Shown here piece after piece: positions 34,003 through 44,972 of a stretch of DNA of 64,000 nucleotides. Source of the DNA: Oidiodendron maius Zn (taxonomy: Eukaryota > Ascomycota > Leotiomycetes > Myxotrichaceae). The stretch's first letter is position 1. Each line of letters begins with the position of its first letter. The translations under genes were made by a program, and so were the position numbers. Under the pieces are notes generated by a model. It was not told the DNA's origin. It saw only the letters and a program-made list of their open reading frames with translations, and searched no databases. The stretch spans positions 868,001-932,000 of the forward strand of contig KN832879.1 in NCBI GenBank assembly GCA_000827325.1. Direction: 5' to 3'.

Positions 34003-34683
34003 GGTTGAATCTTGATGATCCCCAGTTTGATGCGTTGTGGGAGGTAGCGGAACGCCTGGGATAGCCAATTTCCTTCCATCTGCGCACCCTCTTGGTGCAG
34101 AATATGCTAGTCCTGAAGGATATGTCTATCTTCCACGGTGCTACATACGGGTTTGGACGCGAAACTGTGGAGCATTGCCTGCGGTTGATGTACGCCAGCG
34201 TCTTTGACCGGTTTCTGAGGTTGAAGATTGCGTTGGGACATATGGGCGAGGGATTGTCATGGATCCTCTCACGGACTGATAGTACATATAGATTATATAC
34301 TAAAGGTTAGTATGCCACTCGTACAGCGCCTTTATCATTGTTAATCCGGTGACTTAGAATGTCGTGGTCCAATGCAATACTCGTTCTGTCACTACTTTCA
34401 ACACAATTTCATTTGCAATACTAGCGGAATTCCGCGAACTTCAGCACTATTGCAACTCATAGCCGAAACGACCGCAGATCATGTTTTATTTTCAGTAGAT
34501 TATCCTTATGAGTCTGCTGCAGAATTGAGGCATTGGTTTGAAGCGGTGCCCATATCAGAGGAGATGTGGAGAGACATGGGCTATCGAAATGCCATAGGAC
34601 TCTTTAAACTACCTCTAGACATGGATAAGTTAGATTGCACAGAAACTGTCATAGAGTGTAAAAGTGACTTGAGTATGAAGTAG
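34003..34683 (+). pseudogene. 2,3-dihydroxybenzoate/gamma-resorcylate decarboxylase-like amidohydrolase, truncated
   Basis: Only the second half of an amidohydrolase_2 decarboxylase is visible: LDDPQFDALWEVAERLG, a stop at about 34062, then ATYGFGRETVEHCLRLMYAS, VFDRFLRLKIALGHMGEGL (metal-binding His and conserved HMGEG), an intron-like gap, and ADHVLFSVDYPYESAAELRHWFEA (catalytic Asp in the SVDYP motif). The N-terminal metal-binding ExH region is missing from the upstream 300 bp. Intact relatives convert hydroxybenzoates such as 2,3-dihydroxybenzoate or salicylate-type acids, which fits the aromatic theme of the island. Confidence 0.75.
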
Positions 34684-34711
34684 ACTATATTCATCTTACG
34701 GACCATTTCTC

Positions 34712-35509
34712 TTAAAACACCTTCTTCGATACACCCGGTGTGAGCCAGCAGACCTGTTTCTGGATGCCCTCGGCTTCAAAATCCTTTGCAAGCTCGCCGC
34801 CTTTCTGAGAGAAATGGGCCCAAGACTCATAGTGCATAGGGATGAGGATATCGGCCTTGATTTCGCGAAATAGTTGCGCAGCTTGCTTTCCATCCATTGT
34901 AATTTGTAGTGGCCCATCTGGGAGAGGAACAATGGCAGCACCAACATTAAGTAACGCGACGCTAATATGAAACGTTTTGGCCATTTCCGCCAGTTCCTCT
35001 ATGTAGACTGTGTCGCCAGAAAAGTAGATGGCATTCGGGAGACCATTAGTTTCTCCAAATCCCGCAGTCGTTAGGATAAATCCAGTGCATTCGCCACCAG
35101 GCAAATGCTTGCATGGAGTTGCAGTCACTTTGAACTCCTTGCCTCCGATGACCAGAGAAATTGTCTCCCAGGGACTCATTCCACGAACGCCAGGGCGTGG
35201 CGCCAACTTCTTAGCGCCATCCATTGTGGTAAGGACCCTGCGCCCGTTCAGAAGTTGGCGTCCGATTTCATCCAAGTTGTCCGGGTGGTCTTCATGACTT
35301 AGTAGAACAGCATCAATGACAGGCAGATCCTGTAGTTTGAAGGCCGGGTTATCAGTATTTTTTAGGATAACTATGCCTAGGTCCCATTCCGAGCCAGCCG
35401 CGGAGAAAAAGGGGTCGGTAATCAAGTTGACGCCATCGAGTTCGAGAATTGCGGTTGCAGTGTGAATGTGTGTGATGGTCAGAGGAGTTTTAAATGTCAG
35501 AGGTTCCAT
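34712..35509 (-). CDS. metallo-beta-lactamase-fold hydrolase (UlaG/Lactamase_B_2-like)
   Basis: A single exon of 265 residues. The first strand pair ITHIHTATAILELDGVNLIT leads to the metal-binding motif AVLLSHEDHPDNLD (HxxDHxDN-type variant), CKHLPGGECTGFIL, AIYFSGDTVY and LIPMHYESW, together giving the ligands of a binuclear metal site. Family members hydrolyse small lactone or ester metabolites, and the specific substrate is unknown. It is convergent with the broken decarboxylase (34683) and was probably part of the same catabolic island. The frame is clean and the start at 35509 gives a normal family length. Confidence 0.88.
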   Translation of the reverse strand: MEPLTFKTPLTITHIHTATAILELDGVNLITDPFFSAAGSEWDLGIVILKNTDNPAFKLQDLPVIDAVLLSHEDHPDNLDEIGRQLLNGRRVLTTMDGAKKLAPRPGVRGMSPWETISLVIGGKEFKVTATPCKHLPGGECTGFILTTAGFGETNGLPNAIYFSGDTVYIEELAEMAKTFHISVALLNVGAAIVPLPDGPLQITMDGKQAAQLFREIKADILIPMHYESWAHFSQKGGELAKDFEAEGIQKQVCWLTPGVSKKVF

Positions 35510-36097
35510 GATGAAAAGGGCCGCTTGATGTTAGAAGTTGATTTGATGTTTAGGGAGGGGGTTCTTTATACAAGAAGGACGAGCATTGAATTATTACCCC
35601 GCTGAGAAATACTCTGTCACAGGCCAAGAATGATTTGTTATTGTATCTCGATACAAATGGCAGGGTAGAGTTTAATTTTGGGACAAGCGGATCATGATTA
35701 GTTGAGTAGAAGCTTGGCGGAGAGAGCGACTGAATATATACGAGCTAGATACTACTTGACGTATCTCGGGTGGGGTCAAATACGGCATTACGAATCATCA
35801 ATTATCAATGTATGATTTCACGATAATAAAACTTAGAAATCAATTAATTTATAGGTATATATTTTATCTTTTTTTATTCGGGCGGGGGGTTTGGAGGGGT
35901 GCAAGGGTTTTGCTTGGCGGATAATGCTTCCAGATACAGCCTAGATGTAGGACTCGGAAGCCACAGTCTAGACCATCCTCGGAATTGTATATCGCCAAGC
36001 ACACAATGTCCTGTGCAACTTCTGCCTCCGGTCTTGGTGTCCCAAATATATTCGGAGACTTGTCTTCTACCGATTACATGAGTCAAAAGTCGAAGAT
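35510..36097. other. intergenic, divergent promoters
   Basis: About 590 bp between the metallo-hydrolase start and the next regulator's start. An A+T-rich stretch near 35820-35880. No further gene was recognised. Confidence 0.45.
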
Positions 36098-37764
36098 ATG
36101 AAGGTTCGGAAACTAAACGTGTGCCAAGAATGCAGGTCACGGAAGCTGGGTGTGGGTGATTTCTTAACCTCGTTGCCCTTGCTGTTCTCTTGTATAGTTA
36201 AATCATTTTATTAATCCTCATCCCAGTGTGATGGAAGGCATCCTTCATGTTCCCAATGCCTCCTTAGGGATCGTGAATGCTCAGGATATCCACCTGACTT
36301 CATATTTATCCCTCCTCAGATATCAAGCCCGTCAACCGCAGAGTCGGATCCGCCGGAATCCTATAAAACCAAGCAGGAGAAGGTAAAGAAGCAGACTAGA
36401 GTCATTATACCACATAGGAGCACCCACACTGTCGCGTGGCCACTGAGCTGGCCTCTCTGTGATGTTATTTCACTCTGTGCCCAGAACTTTGTTCCCGCAA
36501 ACGAACTTCCCATTTTATCCAGCGAACCAGCACGCTCCCAATCTCGGATTTGCGGCGCCTGGGTAGAAGTGCTTCCGGACTTAGCTGGCAGAAAAGGGAA
36601 TGAGTATCTTCACTCGGCCATTAGAGCCTTCGGCGTATCTATTCTTGCCCGCGGCTTTGGAAGCTGTGTTCCAATTTCGGATGTTTTGGAAGCACAATGC
36701 ACGGCACTTCACGCTCTACAAAAGTTTATTCAACATAACAGCACGTCATCTTTCAATGAGATAGCAGCTGCTATCATGTGCTTGTTTTTATCAGAGGTTG
36801 TTTCATATCTCATTTCATCTCACATTCAAACCAACCTAACAAGGCTTTCCAGATGCTGCTACCCACAGCCAGTCTCAGCTCTGTAGTTCATGCAAGAGGT
36901 ATCGCTGAATTAATACAGCTTCGTCAACCCGGGTTTTATTCAGCAGGGGTCCAGCATAAACTCTTCGTTGGATTTAGACCAATGCTTGTGGGTGATATAT
37001 TCCAATCCGCTCGAGATAGTATGCGACTAACTGCGTAGATTCTCTACGCTTTTCTCACCCGTAGATCTACCTTCCTCGCAGCAGATAAATGGAAGGCTGA
37101 CCCATTTCGGTATATACCTGCATCGCCTCTCCAGGTTCTCCTTGGCGAGACCAGCGAAATCCCTTCTATACTTGAAGACCTGGACAGTTGCACATCGTCG
37201 GCGGATCATGCGAGTACCGTCGTTCCCAAAGCCATCACTAGATTTGTCCGAGTGCTTGATCGTCTTACGTCTTGGTATGAGGAGAACGTCTCGACCTCTC
37301 ATGAGGCTTTATGGTGGACTATATTGGGGGAAGATAATGAAACCTATTTATGGTTTCCAAGCATTTACGCAGCTAATTTTCTGACGCATTACTGGGCGTT
37401 CTGGGTTTTGTGTGTAACAAGCATCCGAAGCTTAAGAGCAGGGCATCATGACTTGGTAGAAGGCCCAATAAAGGTGGATGGCCACTCTCTAGAATCCGAG
37501 TATATCTCTCAGAAGGTGACTGAGAGATCACTTTGGATATTGCAAAGTATCGAGTTCTTAACTCAGGAAGAAATGAAACTGTATGGGGTTGCGTCTGTGT
37601 TTCTCCCGCTCCAGATAGCGTGCAGTGTCTTGGGGGTTGTTGAAGAACGCGCCATAGCTCGTCATTACGGAACATATGAGAAGTTCATTGAGAAGGTCAA
37701 CCTCAGCAGGTATAGAGATATTCTACTGACTCAGTATGCGCCATTGGATTGTCCTATGATATAA
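36098..37764 (+). CDS. Zn(II)2Cys6 transcription factor, DUF3468-like (Fungal_trans_2)
   Basis: The start MKVRKLNVCQECRSRKLG is followed by an intron (GTGGGTG...CCCAG, about 36155-36228) and CDGRHPSCSQCLLRDREC, making a complete six-Cys cluster in phase. Downstream are PLCDVISLCAQNFVPANELP and AIMCLFLSE. After an intron (GTTGTT...CCAG, about 36796-36852) come MLLPTASLSSVVHARGIAEL, FVGFRPMLVGDIF and STFLAADKWKADPF. The C-terminal part reads LTSWYEENVSTSHEALWW and LQIACSVLGVVEE. This matches the large Fungal_trans_2-type regulators. The junction around 37010-37065 (ARD... to RSTFLAADKW) is off by one nucleotide in every GT-AG pairing I tried, so a small lesion or sequence error is possible. It probably regulates the adjacent metallo-hydrolase side of the island. 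Confidence 0.78.
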
Positions 37765-37780
37765 AAACATTAAGCATTAA

Positions 37781-37816
37781 AATTTGCTATACCTAAACAA
37801 TTTGCTATACCTAAAC
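37781..37816. repeat. 18-bp perfect tandem duplication
   Basis: AATTTGCTATACCTAAAC occurs twice in direct succession (37781-37798, 37799-37816), just after the stop codon of the preceding regulator. Confidence 0.9.
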
Positions 37817-38010
37817 AATTTGGTAACCTATATCTCTTCTTTTATGTCCCGTCCTTTATAATTTTTGTATTGTCTAAGTAGTGACACCGTAAGTGACTTG
37901 CCTTCGCAGAGGGAGAGAGAGGCAGCACCGTAGGCAAGGCCCCGTACGTGTCTTACAATGGGGTGCTAGGCTTGGGGCCTTTTATATCATCCAGGTTATT
38001 GACCGCGACC

Positions 38011-38061
38011 TACCCTGCAGTCGTGATTACCCTGTAGTCGTGCTATCCTGTTGTTGTGCCT
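38011..38061. repeat. three imperfect 17-bp tandem units
   Basis: Units TACCCTGCAGTCGTGAT, TACCCTGTAGTCGTGCT and ATCCTGTTGTTGTGCCT are contiguous. They lie in non-coding DNA before the pogo-like remnant. Confidence 0.75.
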
Positions 38062-38189
38062 ATAATGTTTGCAGTCACATACCTCCGTGTCTCGAAAATA
38101 AACCTTCCCCTTCAAACTCCTGGCTCCAGAAGTGGTGGTAAACATAGCCTCTCCATAACATTAAGCTAAGCCTATTGTACGCGTCTGAA

Positions 38190-39345
38190 TTATAGCACAA
38201 AACAAAGGGGAGGTTCAGAACTGGTTTAAGGAGTATCGAGAGGTATTCCAAAAATATAAGATTAGTTCAAAGGATATTTGGAACTTTGATGAGACTAGGC
38301 TTTGAGTTGACTGCCCGAAAGGGGAAGAAATATATGTACCTCTAGATGGAAAACAAGTAAGTCATTAGTCTTATTATAAGGCCATACTAAAAGCATGTAG
38401 TGGTACTCTCTAAACCTAGAAAATCGATGCTCTGTTGCAGTAATCGAGTCTATATCTGCATCTGGTCAAATAATTCCTCCAGTTGTTATTGTGCAATGAA
38501 AACACAACATGGAGTCCTGATACCGAGAACGGCTTCAAAACAATGAACTTATTTTACTCTCTGAGAGCGGCTTTACAACTGATGAGCTTGCTCTCCAGTT
38601 TTTGGAGCACTTTATCCAATATACAATTGCTGGCCTTAATCAACCTCAAAAACCTTTATCAATGGATAACCATAGTAACCACCATATACTAGGGTTTATT
38701 AATTTTGCTACTAATCACAATATTGTGCCATTTACTTTCCTAACTCATCTAACACTGTGTATGCAACCATAGGATATTGGGGTATTTCAGGCAATGAAGC
38801 ACTTGCACAATAAGACTATACAATATACACTTGAGATATTAGATTTTGACTACAATATTTTACGCTTCTTACGGTATTTGCCTGAAATACGTAGTAAAAC
38901 ACGTAAAACCACATTAATTAAGGAATCATATAGTGATGCTAGAGCGTGGCCAGTCAACGCACAAGAGGCGCTTGATAGAATGGCTAAATATCTAAAAGAG
39001 GCTAGTCCTGAACCTGTTTTACCTACTCTGCCACCACCTCGGACACCACAAACAGCACAAGGGTTCCGAGCTAAATGGTCAACAATACAGGAAAAACTCT
39101 GCAATCAATTGAGAAGTCTCACATTACGTCAATTTGACTCAATTGAGCTTGGTCTCCAGTCCTTTTTAGACCTTTGTGATATTACTCGGGCTGAGCGAGA
39201 TCTCTTATATATCCGGGGAGACAATTCAACCTTTTAAGTCTACTCTACAGCCTCCTGGAAAGTGACTACAGGACGATTTTGTGCCCTTTGAGGATGAGGA
39301 TTCTAGTTCTGATGACTCGGTAGAGATATGTGGGTTTTAATTACG
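38190..39345 (+). mobile_element. decayed pogo/Fot1-like DNA transposon (DDE_1 transposase remnant)
   Basis: The forward strand shows a broken DDE_1 transposase: VQNWFKEYREVFQKYKI and IWNFDETRL (first Asp), then SISASGQIIPPVVIVQ, LESGFTTDELALQFLEHF-like text, PLSMDNHSNHH (second Asp) and DIGVFQAMKHLHNKT, followed by a C-terminal tail containing PPPRTPQTAQGFRA and ending near 39236. In-frame stops and frame changes occur at several points (for example after DETRL near 38303 and before DIGVF near 38770). No terminal inverted repeats were found at either side, so the boundaries are approximate. The element is clearly inactive. Confidence 0.75.
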
Positions 39346-40272
39346 TAATAAAAGTCGATTTCCCCTTGATAATAATTAATTTCTGGTGTTTTATGTCGAT
39401 TCCCATGTAAAGTATAGTGTAGGTTGATGTTTTTTATCACGGCCTGTTTCGCTTGAAGTTGTCGAATAGAGCAGACGATTTATTGGAATATTGGATTCCG
39501 AGTTGGGATCCAGGCCTTTAGCGATCAGGTGACTTCATTTTCTTCCTTTACCAGTGAATTTTAGTCATTGTTGGAGTGGTTGTTGTATTGGTTGTTTTGG
39601 TGGTTGTGTTGCCCAGGTGGGAGGTGGAATACGTTACAGGGAGTACATCAGCACTAGCAACTTGGCGTCGGATGGTCGGCCGACTGGCAGTGGCGGCTTA
39701 TCTGGCCGTCAATAGTGTTCGGCGATTACCTGACCTTGCATCATCTTACTGTACTGTACGGGAGCTGCGCCGCGCCGCTCGTCCGGCTGCGAGCTTATTT
39801 CGACATGCCGTTTCAGTAGCCACCGCCGTACTAGCAAGGGAGTATTCGGCTATTTACTCGTTTGCAAGAATTCGATTCTGGCTTTCAGCACCAGGGTTTT
39901 TGTCCTTACGCGCATGTAACACTCTCGGACCGAATCCTCTTCCCTACAGCGTGGTAGATACGCGCCTAGGTTGGGAAGGTTTTCCTTCAGGTTGGCCAGA
40001 CTTTACTGAACGGCCTTTTGGAGTCGCGTATTAGAATAGATCTGCAATAAGTGTAGAAACCGTGTTTGAAGGACATTTGAAATTTCAGGGCTTTTAACGG
40101 TAGGGTGCGGCAGGAATGGATAGTATTTGCTAGAGAATTACTAATAAATTCTATCGTGCGTTCGCACAGAAGGCAATTCAGTCCGCTTGCACCGACTCTC
40201 TGCAGGAGGGTTTCATGAGAGGAAAACTGACTAGTATCCGGAATAGGAGCCATTACCGTCGGGCCTCGTCAC
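39346..40272. other. intergenic, nothing recognised
   Basis: A G+C-richer open frame at 39576-40034 has no recognisable domain and looks like chance. No RNA or repeat was recognised. Confidence 0.45.
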
Positions 40273-40563
40273 AGCCACTTCCTATATCACGGGAAAGAGT
40301 TCCATCACCTTCATCTCCTCGTCTCTTTTATCACGATCCTTTCTTACCATCCTATCCTCTCGTTTATATTTAGGAACTGGGTAATACTTTTCATATATCA
40401 TCCCACAGGACTTTCCAAAGCCACTTCCCACATTTCGGTTAAGCATCCCATCACCTTCAACTCCTGGTTTCTTTTGGCAAGATCCTTTCTTACCATCCTA
40501 TCCTCGCGTTCATATTTAGGAAGTGGGTAATATTTTTAATGCATCATCCCACAGGACTTTCCA
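40273..40563. repeat. about 145-bp tandem duplication upstream of a secreted-protein gene
   Basis: Two adjacent, diverged copies (40273-40418 and 40419-40563) begin AGCCACTTCC and end CAGGACTTTCCA. Both contain CCATCACCTTCA and GATCCTTTCTTACCATCC. By eye about 80 percent identical. They sit about 250 bp before the start of the small secreted protein at 40818, so they belong to its upstream region. Confidence 0.85.
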
Positions 40564-40662
40564 GCGTGGCTTGCGTATTCTCTACCCCTCTTACCCACCA
40601 AGATTGCTAACCTCTGCTCCGTTAGCTGACATTCCTTTGTGGAAATTATCACAGGGCAAAGG

Positions 40663-40674
40663 TATATATATAAG
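40663..40674 (+). promoter_or_regulatory. TATA box of the small secreted-protein gene
   Basis: TATATATATAAG lies about 145 bp upstream of the ATG at 40818, a normal position for a fungal TATA element with a 5' leader of roughly 110 nt. Confidence 0.5.
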
Positions 40675-40817
40675 TAGGATAAACCATTTCACTCATAAGG
40701 CCAGGGCTTTACCGCAACCAAACCACATACACATTTTAAACCACATCGAATATCTATCTACAACTTATTTCGCGAAGGGTATTTCGTTTTCTATAAAATT
40801 GACCCTCATTCTTCAGA

Positions 40818-41054
40818 ATGCGTTTCTTCACCGAGCAATCAATCATACTGGCGACAGTCCTCGCTTTGCCAGTTAACTCAGCTCCCCTCCCTCCCATCCG
40901 ACCCATCGTCACGGCCGTCGCGGACGCCGCCCACTACATTCCAACAGCATCAAATGCAGTAGTAAGTGGCGGGACGGCCCTCGGAATGATTCATTCGGCA
41001 TTCCATAAAACGCCGGAGAATGCAGGCTTTGCACCTCCAGTGGTGGGATATTGA
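40818..41054 (+). CDS. small secreted protein, 78 residues
   Basis: Starts MRFFTEQSIILATVLALPVNSA, a clear signal peptide with a likely cut after NSA. The mature part of about 56 residues (PLPPIRPIVTAVADAAHYI..., ending PPVVGY) has no cysteine and no known domain. The segment VTAVADAAHYIPTAS loosely resembles the mature N-terminus of the protein at 63107 (GVADAAKIGLQAAS). A strong TATA box and a duplicated upstream block suggest real expression. Function is unknown. Effector or surface roles are only guesses from size and secretion. Confidence 0.65.
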   Translation: MRFFTEQSIILATVLALPVNSAPLPPIRPIVTAVADAAHYIPTASNAVVSGGTALGMIHSAFHKTPENAGFAPPVVGY

Positions 41055-42534
41055 GTCCCAGAGGCACCTAGTAAGCAGCTGCCCATTATATTCTTGATGC
41101 TCCTACTATCGAGAACCAGGAAGATGGAATGGGCAAGAAAGGTGAATTTTATATGGAGCAAAGGGACTTCTCAACCGACCAAAAAGGGAGTTTAGTTTGG
41201 AGTTATGGCGTTTTAGAAAAACAGTTGTTAGGAGCGCATTGCAACTCTCTCCTATTGAAAGCAGATAGTTTATACTTTCAATATGTTTTTTTGGCATTAA
41301 TCTATTCTCTACGTGATTACATCATGTAAAGCCCTGCTAATAACTATTAACTCTCAAGCATTGTATACAGGCTTCCATTGAGAAAATTAAACACATTTTT
41401 GGCTGCTATACTCAACATTTGACTCCAGTGCTACAAGGAACCTTTTGGGCAAATGCGAATTGTCCTCCGAGAATGTCTCGGCCCTTTATAAGCATCGAGG
41501 ATCACTATTACGCGGTTGGATTCAGTAATGATAATTGCGATAAGTGACCAGACTGAAGCAATAGCCCACTAGAATATGCAGCCTAGAGGTATATTTCCTT
41601 CACTTGCATCTATCTAGTAAGTGATGATTTGAAATACGATACATTAGCTCATATCATCTGTCCCAAACTCTAAATACTGAAGATTTTTATTCAATCGCCT
41701 TGTTGGGTAGTACTCAAGCCCCGTATAGTACGATATTCAGTTGGTTGGACGCCTGGATATGCTACATGCTAGGCCTCATTTTTAGGTAGATATCGCTGGT
41801 CAAAAAGCTGAGAGTGTCCTGGCCATGCTGGTCGAGTATCAGGAATTGACTCTGGAACAGGCTGAGCAGTTGAACCAAGAATTGACTGGAAATTTGACTT
41901 TATGATTAATTGGTTACCTGAATCAAGAACTGATTGAGGGCCAGACGGCCCGTAATCTATTGTAACGATTTTTATTCTTCTACTTAAGCTGAGATAATAA
42001 TGAACGGGATGAGTAGCTGGTCAAGAAGGCCCAGATTCCATTCTGCCGTACGCAAAAGCATGAGATACCCCCCCACTGATCCTTCGCTGGACTGTGGACT
42101 TCGCCAACTGTTCGAATGAGACGCTAATTTTATCACATTGCATATTTGACGCCAAAATATTGAACAAAATGCATTTGCTATTCACGAATGGTCTTGTCTC
42201 GACCAAGGATCCCGTCATGACAGACTGAGGACGAGGAGATCTCCCCCAATTCCGTGAACGCCATTGTATCTGAACCCTACCTCCAAACACCTTGCAATGA
42301 ATCTCAAGCCTGTGACTTTTGATGATGGTACGTTTCCTAACTTTTTAAAACACTGAAAACGAAACATAAAACCAAACAACGCAGTCGCAAATTCGGAAAG
42401 AAGTTAGAAGAGCTGAGAACCTCTTGTCTGAATCTAGGAACGTTAAGATTGCCTTATGACTAGAAATGGGAAGTAGCACTTACTGCGCTCTGTCCACTCC
42501 TCTAGTATCAAGCGCATCCACCAAGGTGTTGGGG
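41055..42534. other. intergenic, nothing recognised
   Basis: About 1.5 kb with only short frames and no recognisable domain or RNA. Confidence 0.45.
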
Positions 42535-43464
42535 CTAGAAGTGGCTCTCCCCGTCCCATTTCTCGTGATGGTGCCTGCGTCCCTCTTCCTCAGGGCCAAA
42601 TTCGTAGCCAGGATACTTGTTATAACATTCGTGGTGACGCTCGCAGCCCACTTCCTCACGGCCCACTTCATAGCCAGGATATCTGCTATAGTATTCGTGG
42701 TGGCGCTCGCAGCCCTCCTCATTGTGCTTGGACTTTTGGAGCATCTGAATGTTGCGTCTCGCAGCCATTGAGGCAACATCTCTTCTGCGTGTATGACTTG
42801 GAGCCGTGGGATTGGTCTTGGTAAGGCCTGGGGCTGCGGAAATGGTCCGGGCAGGGTCAGAGGCCGCGGGGTTGGTGATTGTAGGGGTTGAGATTGCGGG
42901 ACCGGTTTGTGTAGGGGTTGAGGTTGCGGGATCTGTTTGTGTAGGGTTTGAGGTTGTGGGATTGAGGCCAAGTGCAGTTTCCGATCCAAGTTTAGTGACG
43001 CCGATTTTCTTGCTCTCCTCCTCTTCCTCTTTGTGTCCGTCACCTTCCATTTGAGCCGGGTAGCATCTATATAGTTTGCCATGCTTGCCATGTTTACCAT
43101 GTATACCATGTTCTCCTTCTTCCTTCTCCTTGGCATCTTTCTCGTCTTCATGCTCGGCCTCCTTACCTTCCGTACCTTTGTGGTGGTGGACTCTGACGCA
43201 CTTCCACTCTTTTCCATGCTTATTCTTTGCCGTAAGGATTTCGCCACGGTGATGCTGTTCAGCGAACTTCTCATGTTTAGCTACCTGTTCAGAGCCGGGA
43301 GGCGTTCCTGAAGCCGCCGCTTGGAGGTCATGTCCTGGCTCTCCGCTGTTAGGAAGAGCGAGAGCCTTCTGTTGTTAGCAAAGGTGAGAGCGAGATTATT
43401 GAGTGACACTCACAAGGTGAGGGCCAGCCAAGATGGCAGCAGGGATGATCATTGAGTAACGCAT
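42535..43464 (-). CDS. secreted His/Gly-rich repeat protein, 294 residues
   Basis: Exon 1 (43464-43414, 17 codons) encodes the signal-like MRYSMIIPAAILAGPHL. A 45-nt intron with CTAAC next to its AG joins to KALALPNSGEPGHD in phase at 43368. The mature protein has a KWKCVRVHHHKG segment, an acidic-basic stretch ending GKHGKHGKHGK, a run of PTQTDPATS / PTQTGPAIS / PTITNPAAS repeats, a basic HTRRRD site (possible Kex2 cleavage), and two near-copies of GCERHHEYYSRYPGYEVGRE / GCERHHECYNKYPGYEFGPE near the C-terminus. It overlaps another long frame on the same strand (42480-43274) that lacks a signal peptide and these repeats, so I take that one as the shadow. Function is unknown. His-rich repeats suggest metal binding or a surface role. 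Confidence 0.75.
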
Positions 43465-44732
43465 GATAAATGCGTAGTGGGAAGAAAGGCAGAAAAGGTA
43501 ATGTCAAAAGAATTTGAATGCAAAGAAATCAGGGCACGGCGATGAAGAGGAGTATGACTGAAGAGGATCTTGCTGAATGCTTGTTGAAGATGTTAATATT
43601 GAGCGAATGCTTGGGTGTAGAATGCTCATATATATTTGCCGAGATTTGTTCAACACAGTCTAAACGAAAATCCTCCCCTTACTTCAAATAGATGTCTTCC
43701 TTCAATCCATCCAGAGTGTTTCAAAGGCGTAGGCACTGCAAACTCAGCCGTCAAAGTGGAACTGCACTAACCCTTCTTCAAAAGCGCCGCAAGACAGATA
43801 TGGTAAGGACTCAGGGCTACATTTCGGGCAGTACCAAGATCCCGGTGCATCTCTCGTGCTGCGGGATGATAAAGGGCAGAATGGACAAAAAATTTCGCCA
43901 AGTGCTGTATTGAAGGGAAGGTGAAAGGACGAGTGGCACACACGGGGATGTGAGGCTGGGAACTGCCCGCCACATCCTTAGCTGACATTCTCGATGGACG
44001 GAGGCGCGATTGCTGAGTGGATGCTAAGTGGATGCCGAGGACTCGCCCTACCAACTTCTCTTGGAATCGAATTCCCGCTAATTCGGCTGGAGCCGCGCCA
44101 AGAATAGGTTTTGAGCGACAGTTTAACCAATGACATCTGCACATGCAAGTAGGCTTGCCACAACGCCTTGCGTGCCTTGGGACGCGGCTATGCAGCCGGC
44201 CTCCTAGAGTGATGTTTCAGTATCTCCGTATTAGGAAGACAATACCACGAGGATCAGCTTCAATGTTGCTGTAGGTAGCTAGTAGGCACTCATGAAGAAC
44301 ATTGGGCCGACTCAGAAACCCGGTTCTCGATTTGGACTCTTTAGGAAGCCTTTTGGCAAACCATCATAATCTGACCGCCCTCCGTCCACTAGTGACTCTG
44401 GACAGATGTTCTCAGCTTTGTGAGTGTTAGAGAGTAATACTACGTTATTGGTTACATTTCGGGGACAGAGCGCTAGTATATTTCAACATAAGGTGTTCGA
44501 GAAGCTCCTTATACAAGAGGCCGTAGATATTCGTAGCGGTAAAAGCAACTCCTTTGTATTTCGTATCCTGAAGAAGTTGTCTTTATAGGCGCTAGTCTCT
44601 AAACTCGTAGGCATCACTACGTTTCAGGTTATCTAGATATCTAAGATAGTAATTTCTGACTTATAGGCTGTGGCCATCGTGCTTCAATAGCTCAATTCCT
44701 TTCAAATCAATATTTCTATTCAAGATCTCAAA
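43465..44732. other. intergenic, nothing recognised
   Basis: Holds the promoter of the His-rich secreted gene (TATATATTT near 43630). Overlapping reverse frames at 43744-44163 have no recognisable domain. Confidence 0.4.
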
Positions 44733-44972
44733 GTGAGGAAAGCTAGGTGCAGAAAAAGGGGACGTGCGCAGATTTATCGTCTGAGGTCTTCTATATATAG
44801 GTGTGAGAATGGTGGAGAAACACTATCCCACCTTGTAGTCTTCTATGCTAAACCAGAAGAGGCGCAGAGGAAATTCCAGGCACCCTTCGCGCGACACGTC
44901 CCGCGAACTACGCAAGACTTTGCTACAACTACGGGGTATCTGCTAAGGGCCTCCGTAGTGCAGAGAAGTTAA
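44733..44972 (+). mobile_element. possible C-terminal fragment of a LINE (non-LTR) reverse transcriptase
   Basis: The frame reads RGRAQIYRLRSSIYRCENGG and ETLSHLVVFY, resembling the zinc-knuckle-like C-x-C-G-x-x-ET-x-H-x-L tail of fungal Tad-type LINE proteins, followed by TGYLLRASVVQR, like the usual LINE C-terminus. It is short and has no upstream RT motif. The identification is tentative. Confidence 0.35.

Noticed and set aside
37885-38150. Segment that at first resembled a solo long terminal repeat
   Set aside because: No matching second copy, no clear end motifs and no target duplication were seen in the window.
39576-40034. 152-codon forward frame starting with a run of valines
   Set aside because: No domain or signal. 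Composition follows local G+C bias, and the start lies in a GT-rich low-complexity stretch.
42480-43274. 264-codon reverse frame over the His-rich secreted gene
   Set aside because: Lacks a signal peptide. The overlapping frame has an in-phase signal exon, a CTAAC-containing intron and protein-level repeats.
43744-44163. Overlapping reverse frames of 61-125 codons
   Set aside because: Three overlapping frames with no domain, signal or splice support.
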